Source: Heloderma charlesbogerti
Lineage: Eukaryota; Chordata; Lepidosauria; Squamata; Helodermatidae
Length of the DNA stretch: 64,000 bases
Reading direction: 5' to 3'
Assembly (NCBI GenBank): GCA_026122225.1
Contig: JANEZZ010001665.1
Coordinates: forward strand, 62,001-126,000
Shown here piece by piece: positions 54,501-56,599 of the stretch. Below the pieces are notes generated by a model, which was given only the letters and a program-made list of their open reading frames with translations, had not been told where the DNA came from and did not search any database. The stretch's first letter is position 1, and each line of letters starts with the position of its first letter. The position numbers and the translations under genes were made by a program.

Positions 54501-55375
54501 AGATGTTTTGGACTCCAGCTCCCAGCCTTCCTGACCATTGGCCTTCCTGTCGGAGGCCGATGGGAAGTTCAACACATCTGGAGGACACCAAGTTGGGGAA
54601 GGCTGGGCCAGCCAATCAAGTGGGGGAAGGCGCTCATCGGCCTCATTCCAGAGGGGTCGCGGGAAAACGGAGACCGGTGGCCCGCGAAAGACTTGACACA
54701 CTCGTGGCTGGAAAGAGCCGCTTTCTTGGTCCGGACCCCGCCCGCCCGATCGTCGTCAGGACGTATCAGCCTTCAGGGCTATTCAGCGCCCCTTAGACGG
54801 CTCACCTTCCCTCCTCGCGGAGTGATGCACCGGCGGAGGATCTTCGATAGAGATCTTAAAGGATAAGAGATCTGAAAGGATCTAGAGATCTGAAAGGACC
54901 TTCGGCGGACCTTAAAGAGATCTTAAAGGTTCTAGAGATCTTAAGGATCTAGAGATCTTAAAGGATCTTCGGCGGACCTTAAAGAGATCTTAAAGGATCT
55001 AGAGATCTTGAAGGATCTTTGGCAGACCGTACCGAAACCCTCCTCCCTCTCCGCGCATAACCCTTTTTGTGTCGTTTCTACAAACAAGCAAACGAACGAA
55101 CGAACGAACGAAGAAGTCGCGCAACAGCGCGCTCTGCCGCTTCACGCGAGCGGCTCGGCGCGTGACCCGCCGCAGGCGCAACTTTCCCCGCCCGGCGCGG
55201 GACTTTCCCTTGCGGGGAAGTCTGCCGCCTGGCCGGGAGAGGCGGCGGCGGGCTGTTCGTTTGCTCGCTCGCTCGCTCGGCAGCTGGGTGCCGGGTCTTC
55301 GGGCCACGGAGCGCGCGACGTCCACTGACCCGAGATGCCTCCCCCGATCACCACCACGTCGTAGCCGGAGCTCAT
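1009..55375 (-). CDS. Monoamine oxidase (flavin-containing amine oxidase), exons 1-9, 3' part outside window
   Basis: MAO is an FAD enzyme of the outer mitochondrial membrane that oxidatively deaminates biogenic amines. Nine coding exons are readable on the minus strand with AG/GT boundaries at every junction, giving 341 residues of an expected ~520. Lengths match the MAOA/MAOB exon plan as I know it. Visible landmarks are the dinucleotide-binding GGGISG (residues 11-16), the FAD-ribose segment [10 protein letters not shown] (33-42), Gln206 ending exon 6, and the conserved Lys296 in VIKC. The cysteine carrying covalent FAD and the C-terminal membrane anchor lie in exons outside the window. 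Numbering is identical to MAO-B, but the pocket is MAO-A-like: Phe164, Val171, Asn172, Phe199, Val326. Residues 99-112 are strongly diverged. No in-frame stop or frameshift is seen in the nine exons. It could be an MAOA orthologue or an extra reptile paralogue, so no symbol is given. Confidence 0.93.
1225..1319. mobile_element. Harbinger-like MITE in MAO intron 8
   Basis: This is a 95-bp near-palindrome. Its ends, GGGTAGTATCCA and TGGATACTACCC, are perfect inverted repeats, flanked by TTA on each side (1222-1224 and 1320-1322). A 3-bp TTA/TAA duplication is typical of PIF/Harbinger elements. It is too short to encode anything. Confidence 0.75.
1922..2081 (-). CDS. MAO exon 8
   Basis: This 160-bp exon has acceptor TTCACAG|TGCAGG and donor ATGG|GTATGTATG. 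It encodes [40 protein letters not shown] and [13 protein letters not shown]. It resembles MAO-A more than MAO-B. Lys296, which contacts FAD through water in known MAO structures, is present in VIKC. Confidence 0.95.
2688..3497. repeat. Long inverted repeat in MAO intron 7
   Basis: The left arm (about 2688-2952) and the right arm (about 3221-3497) are inverted copies of each other, separated by about 270 bp. They share blocks such as GATTGATTAGCAGTCCATGG (left) and its complement (right). The arms differ by scattered substitutions and small indels. There is no coding potential and the element family is not recognised. Confidence 0.85.
3728..3877 (-). CDS. MAO exon 7
   Basis: This 150-bp exon (50 codons) has acceptor CCCAG|GAGAGG and donor AAG|GTAATC. 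It encodes [20 protein letters not shown], then a segment with [20 protein letters not shown], ending TQNHEIYK. The opening [10 protein letters not shown] is the family hallmark. The rest is moderately diverged from both human paralogues. Confidence 0.93.
3878..7845 (-). other. MAO intron 6, 5'-proximal part without recognised genes
   Basis: About 4 kb of AT-rich intronic sequence. Short fragments resemble squamate interspersed repeats (near 4310-4470, 5830-5900 and 6190-6240), but none can be delimited. Open frames here are short and lack any family signature. Confidence 0.5.
7848..8674. mobile_element. MITE with GTGCTYCCAGA-type ends, host of a second insertion
   Basis: The left remnant (7848-7904, containing GTCCAGACAGAAGG) and the right remnant (8513-8674, ending CCCTCATCTGGGAGCACCC) have inverted ends like those of the element at about 57609-57887. 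They are separated by the palindrome-rich element at 7905-8512. I infer nesting; the family is unnamed here. Confidence 0.5.
7905..8512. mobile_element. Palindrome-rich hAT-type MITE, copy a
   Basis: It starts TAGGGATGACGGAGAATTC and ends with a degenerate ACACCCCTA. The flanking 8-mers gtcttttc and gtccttaa agree at five of eight bases. Inside are hairpin modules in series: an A module at 8118-8157 (GATAGGCTATGTAAAT and its inverse), a B module at 8158-8210 (24-bp perfect arms around GCAAATGGCAT with a 5-base loop), an A module at 8211-8251 (arms GATAGGCTACGTAAAT, perfect), and a shorter B-like hairpin at 8253-8283. The GC-rich flanks give spurious ORFs on both strands. Confidence 0.85.
8796..8937 (-). 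CDS. MAO exon 6
   Basis: This 142-bp exon has acceptor GCACAG|GGCTGCC and donor CAG|GTATGT. It encodes [20 protein letters not shown] then [15 protein letters not shown] and [11 protein letters not shown]. It is the most conserved exon seen here. It carries substrate-pocket positions 164 (Phe), 168 (Phe), 171 (Val), 172 (Asn) and 199 (Phe), and ends at Gln206. Phe at 199 is the MAO-A-type selectivity residue (MAO-B has Ile). Confidence 0.95.
9519..9598. repeat. CCCAATAT(CC/TC) minisatellite
   Basis: Alternating TTCCCAATA and TCCCAATA units run for about 80 bp, with one internal inversion (AATATTGGGATATT) near 9550. It directly abuts the SINE to its right. Confidence 0.85.
9599..9846 (+). mobile_element. 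tRNA-derived CORE/MIR-type SINE
   Basis: The head has an A-box-like TAGTGGTGAGAGTG region and a B box GGTTCTAGTCCCC. The middle carries the MIR-like core (GTGACTTTGGGCCAGTCAC, CTCACAGGGTTGTTGTTGTG). The tail GTAAGCCGCCTTGAG...AAAGGCGGGGTATAAAT followed by (AATA)n matches the 3' end of the L2 LINE at about 14534-14600. This fits a SINE copied by L2 machinery. Confidence 0.88.
10204..10295 (-). CDS. MAO exon 5
   Basis: This 92-bp exon has acceptor TTTTAG|ATCCCC and donor AA|GTAAGTGG. It encodes [20 protein letters not shown] then [10 protein letters not shown], matching the IP-DAPW-A--A--WD-MTMK---DK-CWT region of MAO. It ends in phase 2, completing Lys159 with the first base of exon 6. A (GA)n run lies just upstream of its acceptor, in intron 4. 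Confidence 0.92.
10540..10898. mobile_element. Palindrome-rich hAT-type MITE, copy b, left end missing
   Basis: The right terminus AGAATTCTCTGCCATCCCTA (10879-10898) matches the family. A B hairpin lies at 10563-10600 and an A hairpin (GTGATAGGCTATGTAAAT and its inverse) at about 10629-10667. No left terminus or 8-bp duplication is found, so the left boundary is approximate. The copy abuts the L2 LINE exactly at 10898/10899. Confidence 0.75.
10899..14620 (+). mobile_element. L2-clade LINE, 5'-truncated and broken
   Basis: Frameshifted pieces of a non-LTR retrotransposon run in order. An endonuclease segment (about 10905-11500) has a TESWLDE-type motif near 11000 and a later HYLINFDL stretch. 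A reverse transcriptase follows (about 12240-12860), with [43 protein letters not shown] and [10 protein letters not shown] (YADD at 12822-12833). The C-terminal region (about 13870-14400) contains [20 protein letters not shown]. The 3' UTR has GTAAGCCACCTTGGGAGGGC and an (AAATA)-rich tail. Stops and frameshifts occur throughout, so it is inactive. The hAT MITE at 13114-13858 splits it near the 3' end. Confidence 0.88.
13114..13858. mobile_element. Palindrome-rich hAT-type MITE, copy c
   Basis: This 745-bp element starts TAGGGATGCCAGAGAATTC and ends CATACATCCCTA. It is flanked by perfect 8-bp duplications ctttctac (13106-13113 and 13859-13866), the hAT signature. It carries A-B-A-B-A-B hairpins: A at about 13362-13399, 13432-13474 and 13547-13586; B at about 13398-13428, 13490-13527 and 13593-13638. 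There is no transposase. It is inserted in the L2 LINE. Confidence 0.93.
14621..15535. other. Intronic sequence with nothing recognised
   Basis: No coding, repeat or structural signal is seen beyond background. It ends at the exon 4 donor. Confidence 0.5.
15536..15640 (-). CDS. MAO exon 4 (diverged gating loop)
   Basis: This 105-bp exon (35 codons) has acceptor TTTCAG|GGGAAA and donor GAG|GTATG. It encodes [20 protein letters not shown] then [15 protein letters not shown]. The frame and the anchors GK-YP, F-VWN, LD-NN-WRT and MGKE identify it. Residues 99-112 correspond to the loop that gates the entrance cavity in MAO-B. The usual PFRG-FPPVWNP is replaced by [12 protein letters not shown]. 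The rest of the exon is conserved and open. Confidence 0.88.
15738..16037 (+). mobile_element. Sauria-type SINE
   Basis: The tRNA-derived head begins GAGCCTCGTGTGGCGCAGAG with a B box GAGTTCGATCCC. The body GAAGGCAATGGCAAACCACC and tail GTGCTTGCACAGGAGGAACC are those of the squamate Sauria SINE family, which is mobilised by BovB. It is flanked by a perfect 13-bp duplication, tatagtggctaaa (15725-15737 and 16038-16050), so the insertion boundaries are exact. Confidence 0.93.
16128..16860 (-). repeat. Unclassified interspersed repeat, copy 1
   Basis: The block around 16128-16320 (GCACAGCACATTCCATTAGGG, TTATTCATCAAACAAACTAA, ATACAAACTTAAAAAATGAG) recurs at 53960-54160. On the minus strand the block ends with an AATAAA close to the repeat edge, so that orientation may be sense. 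There is no ORF of note and the family is not recognised. The part beyond about 16320 has no second copy in the window. Confidence 0.6.
17304..17859. mobile_element. Palindrome-rich hAT-type MITE, copy d
   Basis: This 556-bp element begins TAGGGGTGGACAAAAG and ends GAGAAATTCTCCGCCATCCC plus TA. It has perfect 8-bp duplications ctcccagt (17296-17303 and 17860-17867). Two A hairpins lie at about 17504-17541 and 17559-17600, with inner sequences (GACGATTAA and TTTAATCGTC) that are inverse to each other, so the pair forms a larger foldback. Flanks are GC-rich with GGGGGG runs. Confidence 0.92.
17985..18420 (+). mobile_element. L2-type 3' end split by a TTCACAC-end MITE
   Basis: The pieces ATTAGATTGTGAGCCTGAGG (about 17995) and TTTGTACAGTGCTTTGGACAC (about 18367) belong to a LINE 3' end. 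Between them lies a foldback of about 310 bp (18043-18355), with arms GGCACCATTTTGAATATGC and the inverse at about 18278-18296. Confidence 0.55.
18709..20633. mobile_element. hAT-type non-autonomous element, copy 2, split by a retroviral remnant
   Basis: The ends CAAGGGTGCTGAAACTCC and the inverse of GAGTTTCTGCAGCCCTG are flanked by 8-bp duplications, atataaaa and atataaag. The body (18709-18893 and 20512-20633) matches the element at 337-676 in order. The middle is foreign. Confidence 0.8.
18894..20511 (-). mobile_element. Endogenous retrovirus remnant: env transmembrane region plus 3' LTR
   Basis: This is an old retroviral copy on the minus strand. The LTR (18894-19434) starts TGTGGAAAG and ends CTTACAACA, with a TATA box at 19055-19062 and AATAAA at 18985-18990. 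A purine-rich stretch lies next to its start, as expected of a polypurine tract. Upstream (19435-20511) an open stretch resembles the transmembrane half of a gamma-type envelope gene, including a CX6CC motif encoded at 19827-19853. It is disabled by stops and a frame slip in the GT run at about 19850-19862. No gag, pol or 5' LTR is present, and no target duplication is found. Confidence 0.8.
20640..21548. other. LINE 3' fragments in MAO intron 3
   Basis: 20660-20870 is an L2-type 3' end on the plus strand (TTTTGTAAACTGCCCAGACA, then AT-rich tail with TGA repeats). 21270-21530 is a CR1-type 3' end on the minus strand (GCTAGATCAGACCAAAGGTC). Between them nothing is recognised. Confidence 0.6.
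21549..21792. mobile_element. MITE with AGGGCCAA-type inverted ends
   Basis: The ends AGGGCCAAGTTAGACACGGC and the inverse of GTGTCACATCTAGTTAGGCC bracket a GC-rich inner foldback (CCCAATCTGGACTGC and its rough inverse). A similar pair of ends occurs at about 39745-39965. No clear target duplication. Confidence 0.6.
22438..22925 (-). mobile_element. CR1-type LINE 3' fragment
   Basis: On the minus strand it reads as the C-terminus and 3' UTR of the same LINE type seen at 52840-53205. It shares the GATGGCTTTAAAAGGAGATTAG region and the terminal GGACCTTTGTCTGATCCAGC. It is degraded. Confidence 0.75.
23105..23275 (+). mobile_element. L2-type LINE 3' end
   Basis: TTAACGTTGTACACCACTGTG followed by a TACAAATAAATAAAATA tail, the usual form of squamate L2 ends. 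Short and degraded. Confidence 0.5.
23860..23885. repeat. (AC)n microsatellite
   Basis: About twelve uninterrupted AC units inside MAO intron 3. Confidence 0.9.
24923..25085. repeat. 163-bp direct repeat, copy 1
   Basis: It is identical to 26420-26582 except for one base (CACAGCAGG against CACAACAGG). The two copies lie in the same orientation 1.5 kb apart and bracket MAO exons 3 and 2. Its right end falls in the middle of a MITE hairpin (see 25048-25151). Confidence 0.95.
25048..25151. mobile_element. piggyBac-like MITE (TTAA duplication)
   Basis: The ends GGGTGCAATCCTATGAATG and the inverse of CATGCATAAGATTGCTCC are flanked by TTAA on both sides (25044-25047 and 25152-25155). Inner arms GACAGAAAAAGTCCT and AGGACTTTTTTATGTC pair. 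A relative lies at 50285-50385. Confidence 0.75.
25620..25757 (-). CDS. MAO exon 3
   Basis: This 138-bp exon (46 codons) has acceptor GACAG|AACAAA and donor AAT|GTAAGAATT. It encodes [20 protein letters not shown] and continues through [17 protein letters not shown]. The [15 protein letters not shown] segment is near-invariant in MAO. The exon's last residues (AEAFIVYTN) depart from the usual ERL-x-x-x-VK ending, so divergence starts just before exon 4. Only 288 bp separate it from exon 2. Confidence 0.93.
26046..26140 (-). CDS. MAO exon 2
   Basis: This 95-bp exon has acceptor TTTAG|GTATG and donor AGG|GTAAGTAGG. With the last base of exon 1 it encodes [20 protein letters not shown] followed by [12 protein letters not shown], the second half of the FAD-binding fold. 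The conserved Glu and Arg residues of the [10 protein letters not shown] segment are all present. The phase fits exon 1 and exon 3. Confidence 0.92.
26420..26582. repeat. 163-bp direct repeat, copy 2
   Basis: Near-identical partner of 24923-25085. Only the left half of the TTAA MITE is present, so this copy was made from the other one, starting or stopping inside the hairpin. Confidence 0.95.
26653..27984 (+). mobile_element. BovB (RTE) LINE, 5' part with endonuclease
   Basis: It starts at the element's 5' end (CCCCTTCATGGCTCACTGCC) as in the full-length copy at 44612-47830. An open frame at 26993-27730 encodes most of an apurinic-type endonuclease, with [20 protein letters not shown] and [10 protein letters not shown]. 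It stops before the SDHEL motif because of local changes (27720-27745). Homology ends at about 27984, in the linker before the reverse transcriptase. Confidence 0.9.
27985..29042. other. Unassigned sequence between two BovB fragments
   Basis: About 1.06 kb unrelated to BovB, with a (GT)n run at about 28779-28808. No feature recognised. It separates two BovB pieces that overlap in element coordinates. Confidence 0.6.
29043..31257 (+). mobile_element. BovB (RTE) LINE, 5'-truncated, reverse transcriptase part
   Basis: It begins at GGTCAATATCGAAATCAG, a point already present in the preceding fragment (27632 onward), and runs to the 3' end (GAACAACAACAACA). Open pieces include 29042-29617, 29557-30099 and 30428-31051. 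Reverse transcriptase landmarks are [35 protein letters not shown] and a damaged YADD region near 30488-30505. Frame breaks and an in-frame stop (30097-30099) inactivate it. Intact elements of this group encode about 1,000 residues. Confidence 0.9.
32597..32894. mobile_element. MITE with CTAGTTCGCACA-type ends
   Basis: The ends CTAGTTCGCACATAACATG and the inverse of ATTACATGTGAACTGAG are flanked by tcacagac and ccacagaa (six of eight). Long inner arms pair (CACTTCCGCCTTGCATCTGC against its inverse at about 32777-32800). Related copies: 18043-18355, 40204-40524, 42119-42443, 62386-62451. Confidence 0.7.
33545..33949. mobile_element. hAT-type MITE with TAGGGATG ends
   Basis: This 405-bp element starts TAGGGATGTCAGAGAAATCC and ends CATACATCCCTA. 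It is flanked by perfect 8-bp duplications gttacaaa (33537-33544 and 33950-33957). Its termini match those of the palindrome-rich MITEs, but the inside lacks the GATAGGCTACGTA hairpins. It has one hairpin at about 33805-33834 (CACATTTTCGCATGTGCGAA). Confidence 0.9.
34006..34900 (-). mobile_element. CR1-type LINE 3' part
   Basis: On the minus strand it corresponds to the region of the CR1 LINE from about 52600 to its 3' end. Shared blocks include the end of the coding region (CTTTTAAAGCCATTGAGG read in reverse) and AGTACTTCCTTTTATCTGTC. It is degraded by many stops. Confidence 0.75.
36130..38674 (+). mobile_element. BovB (RTE) LINE, 5'-truncated, interrupted by a MITE
   Basis: It is flanked by a 9-bp duplication, attcatgcc (36121-36129 and 38675-38683). 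It begins in the linker after the endonuclease and carries most of the reverse transcriptase: open frames 36054-36800 and 36885-37415, with [15 protein letters not shown] and [17 protein letters not shown]. An in-frame TAA after RNL (36798-36800) and another at 37413-37415 disable it. The last 50 bp lie beyond the MITE at 37719-38616. Confidence 0.93.
37719..38616. mobile_element. Palindrome-rich hAT-type MITE, copy e (giant nested palindrome)
   Basis: This 898-bp element is flanked by perfect 8-bp duplications cctggcgt (37711-37718 and 38617-38624). The ends are TAAGGATGGATG and CTCCGACATCGCTA. A hairpins lie at about 37914-37954, 37970-38013, 38266-38306 and 38328-38366. GC-rich B hairpins (GCAAATGGCGGCGCCCATGG) lie at about 38038-38076 and 38208-38245. 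A diverged central module (GGGTAGTCTACATAAAGATT) is at 38092-38190. The order of modules left of about 38140 is mirrored on the right, so the whole inner 450 bp folds back on itself. Confidence 0.93.
39745..39965. mobile_element. MITE with AGGGGCCAAACTAGATG ends
   Basis: The ends AGGGGCCAAACTAGATG and the inverse of CATCTAGCCTGGTCCTT, with inner arms TTTTTTAAAAATGCAAATAG and its inverse. Related to 21549-21792. Confidence 0.65.
39992..40118. mobile_element. Short palindromic MITE
   Basis: Arms GGCTGAATTTACACATAGC and GCTATGTGTAGATTCAGCC are inverted, with further pairing inside (GTTATCATAAC, TATCGGTATGATAACGG). No clear duplication. Confidence 0.65.
40204..40524. mobile_element. MITE with CTGGTTCGCACA-type ends
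   Basis: The ends CTGGTTCGCACATCATA and the inverse of TATGACATGCAAAGCAG are inverted, with a second inverted pair inside (CTGGGTTGCTGAGGGATGAAC region). Member of the family seen at 32597-32894. Confidence 0.6.
41285..42800 (-). mobile_element. L2-clade LINE, antisense 3' part, split by a MITE
   Basis: On the minus strand, the end of the reverse transcriptase ([19 protein letters not shown] at about 42530-42570, after [11 protein letters not shown]) is followed by the downstream region ([33 protein letters not shown] at about 41660-41860). The frame is broken repeatedly. The foldback MITE at 42119-42443 interrupts it. Same clade as 10899-14620. Confidence 0.85.
42119..42443. mobile_element. 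MITE with CAGTTCACATGA ends inside the L2 LINE
   Basis: The ends CAGTTCACATGAGTGG and the inverse of CAATCATGTGAACCAG, with long inner arms such as AACCCATGGGTTG. The flanks CCCAGTT on both sides suggest the target duplication, but its length is uncertain. Confidence 0.65.
43279..43327. repeat. (GATA)n microsatellite
   Basis: About twelve perfect GATA units in MAO intron 1. Confidence 0.95.
44395..44611 (+). mobile_element. MIR/CORE-type SINE, interrupted at its tail
   Basis: The core CTTAGGCAAATCACATGCC, the C/T-rich CTCTTCCTCAGTCCCCAGTC and TTACTAGGTTGTTATAAGGATTAA are those of MIR-like SINEs. The end GTGCTACACAAATGCAT is cut by the BovB insertion that follows directly. Confidence 0.75.
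44612..47830 (-). mobile_element. Full-length BovB (RTE) LINE, nearly intact
   Basis: This 3.2-kb element is flanked by a perfect 12-bp duplication, acacaaatgcat (44600-44611 and 47831-47842). An uninterrupted 870-codon frame (44621-47233) covers most of the endonuclease ([21 protein letters not shown]) and the entire reverse transcriptase (YADD at 45380-45391). It ends in the hallmark [15 protein letters not shown]. Two lesions lie upstream of the frame. One is a short duplication near 47245-47258 that brings a stop. The other is an 8-base deletion near 47420 (against the copy at 27060) that shifts the start of the endonuclease. The perfect duplication and long open frame point to a young insertion. 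It is in the same orientation as the MAO gene. Confidence 0.95.
44621..47233 (-). CDS. BovB endonuclease/reverse transcriptase ORF (870 aa, N-terminus lost)
   Basis: This is the pol-like protein of an RTE-type LINE, which nicks target DNA and copies its own RNA onto it. In order: endonuclease from about residue 1 to 170 (N-terminal ~90 residues missing because of upstream breaks), a lysine-rich linker ([13 protein letters not shown]), reverse transcriptase at about residues 330-700 with [56 protein letters not shown] and [17 protein letters not shown], and a C-terminal region ending [17 protein letters not shown]. The Met start is only the first after the lesion. Because the catalytic N-terminus of the endonuclease is cut off, the copy is probably not active alone. 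Confidence 0.93.
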   Translation of the reverse strand: MGKAVLGYNLKNDRMISVQIQGKPFNITVIQVYAPTTDAEEAEVDRFCEDLQHLLELTPKKDVLFIIGDWNAKVGSQEITGITGKHGLGVQNEAGQRLIEFCQENTLIIANTLFQQHKRRLYTWTSPDGQYRNQIDDVLCSQRWRSSIQSVKTRPGADCGSDHELRVAKFQLKLKNVGKTTKPFRYDLNHIPDEYTVEVRNRFQGLDLIDRVPEELWTVVRNIVQEAATKSIPKKKKCKKAKWLSDEALQVAEERREAKSKGERGRYIQLNAEFQRIARRDKKAFLNEQCKEIEENNRMGKTRDLFKKIGDLKGTFCAKTGMIKDKEGRDLTEADEIKKRWQEYTEELYRKDLNVPDSHDSAVTELEPGILESEVKWALGSISNNKASGDDSIPAELFKILKDDAVKVLHSICQQIWNTQQWPQDWKRSVYIPIPKKGNAKECSNYRTIALISHAGKVMLKILQARLQQYVNRELLEVQAGFRRGRGTRDQIANFRWIMEKAREFQKNVYFCFIDYTKAFDCVDHNKLWQILKVMGVPDHLTCLLRNLYEGQEATVRTRHGTTDWFKIGKGVRQGCIFSPCLFNLYTEYIMRNARLDESQVGIKIARRIINNLRYADDTTLMAESEEDLKSLLLRVKEESAKAGLKLNIKKTKIMASGPITSWHIEGEEMEAVTDFTFLGSKITADGDCSHEIKRRLLLGRKAMAILDSIVRSRDITLPTKVRLIKAMVFPVVMYGCESWTIRKAECRRIDAVELWCWRRLLRVPWTARRSNQSILKEINPECSLEGQILKLKLKYFGHLMRRENSLEKTLMLGKTEGKRRRGWQRMRWLDSSTDAMNMNLSTLRERAQDRKAWRVMVHGVTKSRTRLND
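48543..48572. repeat. (CT)n microsatellite
   Basis: About fourteen CT units, then CT-rich sequence to about 48590. Confidence 0.9.
48868..49086. mobile_element. hAT-like MITE with CAGTGGAGGCTGGTGG ends
   Basis: The ends CAGTGGAGGCTGGTGGCTCC and the inverse CACCAGCCTCCACTG are near-perfect. The flanking 8-mers cttccatg and cctgcatg agree at six of eight. Inside is the block CCAGCCAGAACTCTAAAGGA. Relatives at about 54250-54391 and 55848-56005. Confidence 0.8.
49340..50394. other. Intronic stretch with one MITE
   Basis: 50285-50385 is a foldback (AATGTTTAGACAGAAAA and its inverse TTTTCTGTCTAAACAT) related to the TTAA MITE at 25048. Otherwise nothing recognised. Confidence 0.55.
50395..53205 (+). 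mobile_element. CR1-clade LINE, 5'-truncated and broken
   Basis: Ordered pieces of an endonuclease/reverse transcriptase protein are present. They include the late endonuclease ([17 protein letters not shown] and [14 protein letters not shown] at about 50640-50770), a basic linker (about 51200-51470), RT ([17 protein letters not shown] at about 51680, [10 protein letters not shown] at about 52260, FADDTKLF with FADD at 52317-52328, [16 protein letters not shown]), and a C-terminus ([36 protein letters not shown] at about 53010). Many stops and shifts. Downstream homology to the usual 3' end is cut at about 53205. Confidence 0.88.
53960..54165 (-). repeat. Unclassified interspersed repeat, copy 2
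   Basis: It shares GCACATTTCATTAGGGTG, TTATTCATCAAACAAACTAA and ATACAAACTTAAAAAATGAG with the block at 16128-16320, with about the same spacing. Followed by a short CA-rich stretch. Confidence 0.7.
54839..55030. repeat. AGATCT-rich minisatellite in MAO intron 1
   Basis: Irregular tandem units containing AGAGATCTTAAAGGATCT, with a longer block (CTTCGGCGGACCTTAAAGAG) repeated about 60 bp apart at 54900 and 54967. It starts about 300 bp into intron 1 from the exon 1 donor, within the CpG island. Confidence 0.9.
55330..55375 (-). CDS. MAO exon 1, coding part
   Basis: It encodes 15 codons plus one base, beginning [15 protein letters not shown]. The strand + dinucleotide-binding turn (GGGISG) of the Rossmann fold is completed across the junction with exon 2. 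The donor is G|GTCAGT. The ATG at 55373-55375 is the only start that directly precedes the FAD motif, and it gives a short N-terminus like MAO-B rather than the longer MAO-A one. The exon sits inside a CpG island. The 5' UTR must lie at higher coordinates, but its start cannot be fixed from sequence. Confidence 0.9.
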
Positions 55376-55847
55376 GGCTGCTGCCCCTTCGCGGCGGCGC
55401 TGCCCGCTGCCGCCCTCGCCGCCCGCCGCTTATCAGCGCTGCGCGCGCGCGCGCCCTGCCCCCTCCCCCCGGGCGGCCAATCGGGCGCACCAGCGGCGGC
55501 GGCAGAGGCAGCGGGAACTTCCCCGCAGGGTCTCCCGCTGCGGCGCTCCGCCCACCCGCCGCCGCCAATCGGGGCGGCCGCCGGCGATCGGGAAGCCGGG
55601 AGAGGCGAGGGCGCGTCTCGGGCGGGGCGGGCTGTCGCTCAAGTCCGGCCCTGGGGAGCAGCTCCGCGCGCGGCGGGAGCCTTTCCCCCGCGCGGTAGGG
55701 CGCGCCCGGAGGCGGCCGGCCCCCGTCCTGCCCGCGCTGGGCCGGCAGGTGGAGCGCGGAGTCTCTCGCTCCCGCGTCCGTGCTGCGGCCAGCGCGTGGT
55801 GATGGGGGCGGGGGCGCGGGGACGGTCTGGCAGGGACCCGGCGGGAC

Positions 55848-56005
55848 CAGCGGAGGCCGGGTGCTCCTCTGTCAGTGGGGCAGCGGATCCGCTCCGCGGT
55901 TCGGCCAGAGCCGGCCAGAACTCTGAAGGAGCTCTCCAAAGCGCGGAACCCTGTCGCCAGCATGGGCTCACTGCCCCACGACGCAGGAGCCGCCGGCTTC
56001 CTCTG
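55848..56005. mobile_element. hAT-like MITE in the MAO promoter region
   Basis: The ends CAGCGGAGGCCGGGTGCTCC and the inverse of GGAGCCGCCGGCTTCCTCTG match the element at 48868-49086, as does the inner CCAGCCGGCCAGAACTCTGAAGG-like block. It has kept or gained many CpGs. The flanks ggcgggac and agcaggag agree at five of eight. It lies 473 bp upstream of the MAO start codon. Confidence 0.75.
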
Positions 56006-56439
56006 AGCAGGAGTCCAGGCATCGCGCTTGAGCCGCCGTACTGCAGGCAAAGCAGCTAATCTGTGTTTATGGAGGGAAGGAGAATCAGGTGTACATCCAA
56101 TCTGGCCGCTTCACAAGGGGTCAGCCCCAAATCAGATCATTCATCATTACATGTATATGCCGCTTTCCCACAAAAAGTGCCCAAAGTGGCTAACAAAACA
56201 GCAGTGCAACAAAAAAGTATGCCAATACATCATTATAATAGCTAACTGACATCCTCGGCCCTGCCGGGAAGAAGACTGTGCGAGGGAGCAGGCAAAGGGA
56301 ACATCAGGGCCTGCTCCAGTTGGGCTGCCCCTCCTTTGGGAGATGAGAGGGGGGAACAGGGCCATCCCACCAGCCCTGCTGACAGTCTACCTAATTCTTT
56401 TTTCTCCCCACCCCACTGCCTTTTCTTTGTGTGTCCTGT

Positions 56440-56590
56440 CTTTTTTAGATTGTAAGCCTGCAGGCAGGGACTGTCTTCTTTGTTCGCTGAACTTGATTGT
56501 AACTTGATTGTAAGCCGCTCCCGGAGCCTTTTGTGGCTGAGGAACGGGATAAAAATACAATAAATAAAAATAAATGATAAAAATAAATAA
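56440..56590 (+). mobile_element. L2-type LINE 3' end
   Basis: GATTGTAAGCCGCTCCCGGAG then GGATAAAAATACAATAAATAAA, a typical L2 3' end with an A/T-rich tail. No coding part is attached. Confidence 0.65.
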
Positions 56591-56599
56591 TAGGACCTC

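Larger units (their letters stand above)
26141..55329 (-). other. MAO intron 1 (29.2 kb)
   Basis: The largest intron in the window. It carries BovB, L2 and CR1 LINEs, MITEs and microsatellites listed separately. Stretches 31260-32590, 34900-36120, 38690-39740, 42800-44390 and 48000-48860 show only short unclassified fragments and simple repeats. No second gene is recognised. Confidence 0.8.
54400..56010 (-). promoter_or_regulatory. CpG island with MAO promoter
   Basis: The sequence is very GC- and CpG-rich on both sides of the start codon, unlike the AT-rich surroundings. Upstream of the ATG (coordinates above 55375) there are GC boxes such as GGGCGGGGCGGG near 55619 and GGGGGCGGGGGCGCGGGG near 55804, plus a CCGCCCACCC-type box near 55549. 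No TATA box is near the start codon. This fits the Sp1/KLF-type promoters known for mammalian MAO genes. The transcription start cannot be placed from sequence. Long ORFs on both strands here are composition artefacts. Confidence 0.75.

Noticed and set aside
54999..56059. Several long open frames on both strands around the MAO start
   Set aside because: They are Arg/Pro/Ala-rich translations of a GC-rich CpG island with no conserved domain. Only the short MAO exon 1 frame is supported.
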